Shown here: positions 57,781 to 64,000 of the stretch, piece by piece
How the letters are laid out: the number at the start of each line of letters is the position of its first letter
Position numbering within the stretch: the first letter of the stretch is position 1
Assembly: GCA_019055375.1 (NCBI GenBank)
Contig: JAHQIW010004688.1
Location: 62,001 to 126,000 of the forward strand
DNA from: Parelaphostrongylus tenuis
Taxonomy: Eukaryota > Nematoda > Chromadorea > Rhabditida > Metastrongylidae
Direction of reading: 5' to 3'
Length of the DNA stretch: 64,000 nt
The notes under the pieces: model-generated
Database searches by the model: none
Told to the model about the DNA's origin: nothing
What the model saw: the letters and a program-made list of their open reading frames with translations, nothing else
Made by a program: the position numbers and the translations under genes

Positions 57781-60172
57781 CCTTTCGGGACTGCGTGTGC
57801 CATGAGTGGTACAAGCGTATTTCCGTGATTTTCTCGTCAACCAGAGATTTCTTGCGAGACTTTAAGGAACATTCGATAGCTGAAAAAATTGCAATTCTGA
57901 TGGTATTTTTGGCTTTTGGAAATGTTGGTATTCTGGTGATTGTGTAGTGAAGCCGTAACCTAGAGACAATTTGTGTTTTCAACCCCTTCACTGATGTTGT
58001 TGATCTTTGGCTTCAAATATTTATTTATCAAACAATAAATTATACAGCAACCATCGATCACTAGCAATTCACCCTAAATATCAGTGCCGGTTGACATTCA
58101 CCCGTGTTGCATAGTTTGCTTGTTGCATTCAACAAATTAAGCGTTCTATAACGATTAACATCAAATCCTAAAATAATTAGTTCTCGGTTCATAGATGTCT
58201 TCATTATTTTACGACATGATTTTTCGACCTAAATTATACAATTGTCGAACGACATAGCGCCTGACAACTCATCTCCAATGAGAAGTATTGAAACAAGGGA
58301 AACAAATATGCTGTTTACATCTACTGCACCTCGTGCTTACTCGCTTAGCTTTGTTTCGAGCATTAGCAGTATTTGCACGTATTGCCAGTTTTCTATAACA
58401 TCCAAAACAACGTCTACGACGTGGCAAAGTGATATCGAGAATACGCCTGGGTGTCGGCTGTAAAAGACATGATCTTGTAAGTATTTCAGATAAACATCCA
58501 TATTAAAATCGGTGAATGAAAATTTCTTCACGCAGTCCTTGTAGATTGTCCACGCCTTCATCAGGCACATATGCGTCACCAGGTGCGAAAACAGACGGAT
58601 GTACCTGAACTGTGAAATTAGATATTGCAAAACATATCGCGGCAAAATGCAGTCACCATTTATATGTCTTCTTGGTGCATGAGCAATAGGCAGCCATGTG
58701 ATCAGTGAAATCGACGAGCAGCTTGCGCGCGTTGTAAATCTCCACGGCCTCATATTTCCTCGTCGTTGAATTGATGGTGGGACTGTGCGCGGTGGGAATC
58801 ATCACTACATCTCTCCTGACATTCCACCTGAGCACTATCACTCCTTTCGTATTTTATATGGTCACTGCCTGCCCTTTCTCCTCTGGGTACTGCATAAATT
58901 CCCTAGGCAATCCTCGGCTATTCTTTTTGCATGTCCCGATCAAGTGCGCTTTCATCTGGAGCAGAGCCTCGACAAGTTCAACACTAGTGTACCAGTTGTC
59001 AGCGTAGAGGTGTCGCCCCTTATCTAGCAAGCCTTCTATTAGGTCCATCACGATACTGTCTGCAGTTCGTCCAGCGCGCTTGGGAGATGTGCCTACACCT
59101 GCGTATTGGATCGTTTTATACGTGCATCCTCCTTCACTGCACAGTTTGAATAGTTTCATGCCACATCTGTGCCTCATGCTGGTGAGGTATTGTCGAAAAA
59201 CGATTCTTCCTCTGAAGTGTAGTATTGATTCGTTTATGTATACATTCTTCCAAGGTCTATGCGCATCTTGGCAACTCTCATTGACAGGTTCTAGGTGTTT
59301 TTTGATTTTGTGTAGTCTGTTCTTTCCATACCACTTGGAGTTGTCGGCAAAATGCATTCTTCTTACATACGCATCCAATTTGTAACAGTAACCTAGAAAA
59401 TGGACATAGTTATACGCGTTACAATTACATCACCTAGAATATACAGTGGCCAGTATAGCTTGAAGCTAATGTGAAATCATCATATTTTGTGAACTTGATA
59501 CAGCAGCAAGTCCAGTGCACTGTTGAAGTATAAGGCTTTGATTGTCAGGAAGACTAAATCTCTACACCCAGGCTGTAAATAAAACTTGGATATGCTTGAA
59601 CAATAATAAAATGGGTAGCCTGCTATACTTACTAGTTCTCTTCAGTACGACTGGCCTTTCTTTCCCAAAAATCTTCTGTGATCCATAGGTTCCATCTTTC
59701 TCGTGTGCATCATGATATGAATTACTATAGATGAACGAATCCCTGCTATAAAAACTTGGTTATGGTATATATCATCGATGATCTGGCATCGCATGCATTG
59801 TGTAACAGCTTCTTCTGACATACTGTTCTTTGCTTCCCAATTCCCAGTCATTATTAAAATCTTAAGTGTCGTTTATAATAAAAAAAATATCAAAACTGAT
59901 TGATTTATGCCATTACATATTTTGTACAACTTATTACAATTGACAGAATGCCAACAGCACTATGATTTCGTAGCAAAAAGAGCTTTTGTTTTCAGACATA
60001 AACGACATATTTGCATTAAAAACACACGGATGTGTAGAGAAAATCTCAGAATATCGATATATTACAAGAAACTCCAGACTTTTGTCCGAGACGATAAAAA
60101 AACCCTAATCAAGTGCTATTAATTGGAGATTTGCTTTGCGTGGGGCTATTACAACTGGCGGTCCCGAAAGGG
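57781..60172 (-). mobile_element. piggyBac-family DNA transposon, non-autonomous by decay
   Basis: The element is 2392 bp and flanked on both sides by TTAA (57777-57780 and 60173-60176), the target site used by piggyBac. The ends are inverted: CCTTTCGGGACTGCG on the left, and CCCTTTCGGGACCGCC on the right read inward. The left end has lost one C. Inside, on the minus strand, is a broken transposase gene. Its insertion site is an older CACGTG-type repeat; an uninterrupted copy of the site is at 32450-32530. Confidence 0.9.
58340..59390 (-). pseudogene. piggyBac transposase, C-terminal two-thirds, with lesions
   Basis: Reverse-strand exon from about 59390 (after a TTCTAG acceptor) to 58657: RRMHFADNSKWYGKN, then YINESILHFRGRIVFRQYLT (first catalytic region), DKGRHLYADNWYTSVELVEA (second catalytic D in ADNWYTS), RDVVMIPTAHSP and a late VDFTDHMAAY block (third catalytic D region). 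A 52 bp intron, 58656-58605 (GTGACT to TTCAG), restores the frame into YIRLFSHLVTHMCLMKAWT. Two defects stand out: the first catalytic aspartate (DE in the family) is N, and an in-frame TAA at 58854-58856 splits the protein between VTI and NTKGV. The N-terminal third is not recognised; an open frame at 59642-59851 may be what is left. No Cys-rich C-terminal finger was seen. Confidence 0.85.
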
Positions 60173-60389
60173 TTAAGTGAAGATATCATTGAACGGACAA
60201 TGATGTACACTCGATTGCTCTTGGCTGGCATCGTCGAAAAGCACACACTTTTCGTCTTAAATGTTTCTGTAGACCATGATCAAAATTCAATGTCCATCAT
60301 AGTTATTTTTGAGCCATGTCTTATTTTTCCGGCAAGAATGTACGGGCTTTTGACTAATCGTTATCATAGTCGACGTTTCGTCGGTTTTG

Positions 60390-60680
60390 CTATCGTCAAA
60401 TCGCGTTAATTCAAGTCGTGTGTCTACAGAAGCCGTTCGCCATTGCGATGTTGTCTAAGTGGTAGACTTTTTAGGTGCCCTTAGCTTACCAAACTTGCGT
60501 TCTCTCCAAGGTTGGCAAAATGACGCTAGAGTGGTGGGCACATTAGATCACATTCATATAACAACGTAAAACGCTTAAGACTTTTACACCGGCAGTTGAT
60601 AAGAAGTAGCGTCGCGCTAGTCGCTCGCGTTCGCAATGCGCGGTGAGATTGGAGCACCTAATATTCATAACGTAGTGGTT
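60390..60680. repeat. Interspersed block, third copy
   Basis: It matches 32690-33020 (direct) and 5740-6060 (reverse) at TAATTCAAGTCGTGTGTCTAC-like and GAGCACCTAATATTCAT-like landmarks, with frequent changes. Confidence 0.6.
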
Positions 60681-61270
60681 TTGTGATGATTTCAGATCTT
60701 TCTCATATACGAAAAATTTAACGAGAAAAATAATAAACATAACGATGTTCTCATCAGCAAAGAGTGAACTTCGAAGGAAAAACTTCAAAAGGTTGTTTCT
60801 GGCTGACTTATGTCAAAACAATTGAGAACAATGACATGTTCACCTATACTTACACTGCACATTGAAGTACGAAGCAATTTCAATTGGAGGAACTTTCCAT
60901 TGTTACTGTACTTGAAATACTGAAGACTCCACAGAGATCTTGAAGAGACTTTATTCTATCGTCTTATGGGTAGTAACGCTGCATATCCATTTATACTTAA
61001 TCAAAACAATATTAGTCGCTGTAACCTAGAAACAACTCCGATGTTTCCCCTCTAATCCCCAGTTTTGAAGGGGTGATTACATTCCTACAAAGAAAAATCG
61101 TATTTGGAGCTCTTATTGAGCATTCCTTTTTGCTCTTGTATCTAGTGGTAATTCAACCATAATTTTCCTTTGTTTCTTATGTCAGCAACCATTGCCCTTG
61201 ATTCATTGCCACAAATAAATAATAATCAGCATTCAGGTATACTAGCATTCTGCATCCTAAAATCAAATAT
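60680..61270. other. No recognised gene
   Basis: Only short frames; no known exon. A faint resemblance to arm A sequence near 33030-33160 runs to about 60840. Confidence 0.35.
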
Positions 61271-61279
61271 TGCGACATA

Positions 61280-61605
61280 CCTTTCGTTTCGAGTGTTTTC
61301 TTCAGACCACGCCCAAATTGCAACTTATCTCATATCTCATAACTATTCTCTCATAACTATCATTTGAGTCAACATGCCATGTGATCGGTTAGAAGGCAAA
61401 CTTACAGTGCCCGATACACGTGTTTCGTAGTCGCCTACTCTTAGTATAGGGGATTGAGCATCCTGAGAGTACTGGCGAAAGTCGAACGGTACCGGCCGAC
61501 TGTTGAAACCAAGGTCGAAACACGTGTATCGAGCCTCTATAAGTCTGCTCTATAACAGACCATGTGACATGTTGGCTCAAATTCTAATTATGAGATATAT
61601 TGCGA
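61280..61605. repeat. CACGTG-type foldback repeat
   Basis: 61370-61430 (CCATGTGATCGGTTAG ... CGATACACGTGTTTCG) reads in reverse at 61505-61572 (GTCGAAACACGTGTATCGAG ... GACCATGTGACATG). The centre carries ACTCTTAGTATAGGGGATTG. Confidence 0.7.
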
Positions 61606-61609
61606 AGTA

Positions 61610-62790
61610 GATCCTCTAATCTTGATATCTTCCAACTCGGTACAATAGCCAGAATTGTCTTAGTGTTCAAATTAGAGAATAACAGAAAGCTTGAAGAACG
61701 ATAATGCTCACTGCATGCGATGGCACCTCATCAACGACTTTCGAAAATTTTTTTTATCATTAGTGTACTTCACAAGCGAGGAGATTTCATCAGTCATAAA
61801 ACATATTTTTAGTTATTCCGCAAGTCTGAGTGTTTTTCTATTTATATATCAATGCTGAGAACATTTCATAGTAGCGACTTATGCCAGTAGATATGCGCAC
61901 CGATTTTGTGTGCCCGACGTATTTCTAATCAGTTGAGCGCCCACAATTTCCTGTGCTTCCTCTAGTTCCACCATCTCCAGTCTTCAGTAAGAAAATCTCC
62001 AACCAGCTGACGCTGTCCATCAGAACATGATAGGTCTGATCCTCCACCTGCTTCCGACGGATATCATTTTTCACTAAAGTTAAAACGCACTCCCATCACA
62101 AAACGAATTCTTCTTGGTGCTAAAGAAAATTATAACAGTATTCGTAAAGTAAAATTTCGGCACCAAAATCTTATCTTTTCAACTATCGATTGATTTCGTA
62201 TAATCTGTAATAATGTTTAAAGGCTTACCGAGGTTGCTGTGTCAGAGCCATACACTCGTTTTGGAGATATCGCCCTCTTCGTCAGTGGCCAACGCCCCAC
62301 AGAACCCTACTTTGTAGCAGGAAGGGGAGAAGTATGTGCTGGCAGCACAACGTACGATGATTTATTGTTATAACCATTTTTCCAGTCAATGGATTGCGGC
62401 TGGTAGATACAAACTAGTCCATCTCATAGACTGTATTTCAACCTCGCTTTGAAAATTTAATATGATCTGTAATATTCTTACAGATTATATTGAATGTTTA
62501 TAGAGAGGTTTAATAAACAATCGATGAGATGTATCGACTGATTCGCTTAATTGACTGAAAAAAAGAGAGGAAGAAGAGTATATTCCACACAACTCGTCTC
62601 CATTCCATAAAATTCATAATGGGACGCCAGAAAGATAACTCGGCGTTCTTCACACCGACATACGCTTACATAAATTCTCCATCAATAATCAATTTCGTTA
62701 TTTCGACAAAATTTACTTGAGCACAAAATTCTACTGTTTAAGGCCAAAAAAGTCCACTGTGAAGATGAGCCAACGCTTTCCAAATGCAGA
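61610..62790. other. No recognised gene
   Basis: Open frames are under 60 codons on both strands, with no conserved domain or matching copy elsewhere in the window. Confidence 0.4.
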
Positions 62791-62799
62791 CGTAATATC

Positions 62800-63375
62800 T
62801 TTCGTTTCGAGTATGTCCTATGGTTACAGCTCAATTTTTAGTATTCCTGATAATTATTTTTGAGCAATGCATGTCAGTGGTCTGTTAAATAGGCTGCCAT
62901 ATAGAGCCCGGTACACGTATTTCAGTTTTGCGATCTCGTCAGTCGGGCAGTTATTACCCTTTCGTCTTTTTTTGCCAATCCTATGTGGGTGCTCTACTTC
63001 CAACACTAAAAGTTGCACATGCGTGGCCACTGACATGCGTGACTCAACAATATTTATCAGGCATATTGAAATTTGGGCTGTGGTCTTGAGGAAACACTCG
63101 AAACGAAAGAAGCGGTATATTAAATATATATACCAAGAGCAATCGAGTATACAGCACTCTACGTTCGGTGAGAATTTCACTAGGCATAGGGCGTAAAAAA
63201 CTCTTAGTGTGGGGACTGGAGCATCCACACAGGATTGGCAAAAGACGAGAAAGGGCAACTGCTAGATTGACGAGATCGCAAGATCGAAACGCATGCGTCG
63301 GGTTCTATAAGTCAGCCCATATAAGAGACCACTGACATGCGTGGTTTAGAAATAATTATCAGGCATATTGTGAAC
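62800..63375. repeat. CACGTG-type palindrome, best-preserved pair
   Basis: The left part 62800-63000 reads in reverse as about 63180-63370. Landmarks are TGCATGTCAGTGGTCTGTTA against GAGACCACTGACATGCGTGG, and TCTCGTCAGTCGGG against its reverse near 63269. The two open frames of 109 and 134 codons here are antisense shadows of the palindrome and show no domain. Confidence 0.75.
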
Positions 63376-63379
63376 GGTA

Positions 63380-64000
63380 TCTTTTTTCCGTAAGTAAGAC
63401 GTAGTATGAAGTTCTTTCCACAAGCCACTCACTGTCAAAATCAAATTTTCTCAAACTATCGATCAGCTGCAATGATAGAGTAAAAAGGACAAAGTAGTGT
63501 AACAGTTGAAATATAATCATAATTGGAAGGATATCGATTTGTTGTAGAAGTATAGACTTTTCGACATATGTGTGTTGTTTCTGCTAAATTCACTCTTATG
63601 AAAGCCATTTTAATAAACTTCATTTCGTGATGACAATGTGTCCCTGAAACCCAATTCGTTCAGTAAATTCCCTTAGCTCCATCGCGATATGCGCCAATAC
63701 AAATTCGCGCGGAGACACGGCGCCATGATCGTAGTAGTTGAGTCAGATGTGACGTCATACAGGGTCCTACGAAATGACAAGTCGACGTGAAAGAATTAAT
63801 AATAACGGGGATGAATGATCCTAGTCTGTCTACCTTTCATCGATATGAATTTACAGTTATGAAAATTGAGATCAGCGTGGCGTAACTAAAAACTAAATAA
63901 ACATTCGTATGCAATATGACCACTTCATGACTAAAATTCATTTCCTGCATTACTATCAACACCAGCATAAAAGAAATCTCCTTCGACATATTCTTAAACT
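63380..64000. other. No recognised gene
   Basis: AT-rich stretch without an exon, SINE box or clear repeat. Confidence 0.4.

Noticed and set aside
62854..63258. 134-codon minus-strand and 109-codon plus-strand open frames
   Set aside because: They are opposite-strand shadows of a palindromic repeat, without domain features.
1..64000. CRISPR arrays, bacterial promoters, operons or terminators
   Set aside because: The window shows spliced eukaryotic genes and retroelements. The short repeats are irregular in length and spacing.

Overview
This window looks like a piece of an AT-rich nematode nuclear genome, probably clade V (strongylid or hookworm-like). The genus is inference. Support comes from split genes with short introns (52 to 110 bp) ending in TTTCAG-like acceptors, RTE-type LINE fragments, tRNA-derived SINEs, and several diverged copies of an M13 (neprilysin-family) metallopeptidase gene. 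There are no long open frames, operons, rRNA genes or CRISPR arrays. Most of the DNA is repeats, many of them in inverted pairs.

Layout. 1-4.0 kb: M13 peptidase copy A (+), with readable exons from 1154 to 3949. 2.05-6.64 kb: one arm of a long inverted duplication whose partner lies at 32.1-36.1 kb. 6.6-12.6 kb: degenerate repeats, one candidate exon, and a palindrome at 10.96-12.6 kb. 12.6-17.4 kb: a palindrome whose spacer is an RTE LINE remnant. 17.4-21.4 kb: more of the same arm sequence plus a smaller palindrome. 22.4-22.8 kb: a tRNA-type foldback. 23.2-31.6 kb: a very large palindrome (about 3.9 and 4.2 kb arms, 260 bp spacer). 31.6-32.1 kb: M13 fragment B1 (+). 34.8-35.3 kb: M13 fragment B2 (-) within the inverted arm. 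36.3-37.4 kb: SINEs. 37.5-39.0 kb: 3' exons of an unrelated, apparently unduplicated gene (-). 41.2-43.9 kb: M13 copy C (-). 43.8-49.4 kb: another palindrome of the same family and a second RTE remnant. 49.3-52.9 kb: short degenerate repeats and a tRNA-type foldback. 53.3-54.3 kb: a third RTE fragment with the reverse-transcriptase region (-). 57.8-60.2 kb: a piggyBac element with TTAA flanks and inverted ends. 60.2-64 kb: foldback repeats.

How it fits together. The most unusual signal is one M13 exon, encoding a W-x-x-C-I ... Y-A-S-S-F-F segment. It occurs at least eleven times in both orientations, mostly without the other M13 exons, at set places in multi-kilobase inverted arms. The simplest reading is that an intron-exon piece of an M13 gene became part of a repeat that was copied and inverted repeatedly. 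A foldback-type mobile element carrying a captured host exon is possible but unproven. All alignments here were made by eye; percent identities were not computed.
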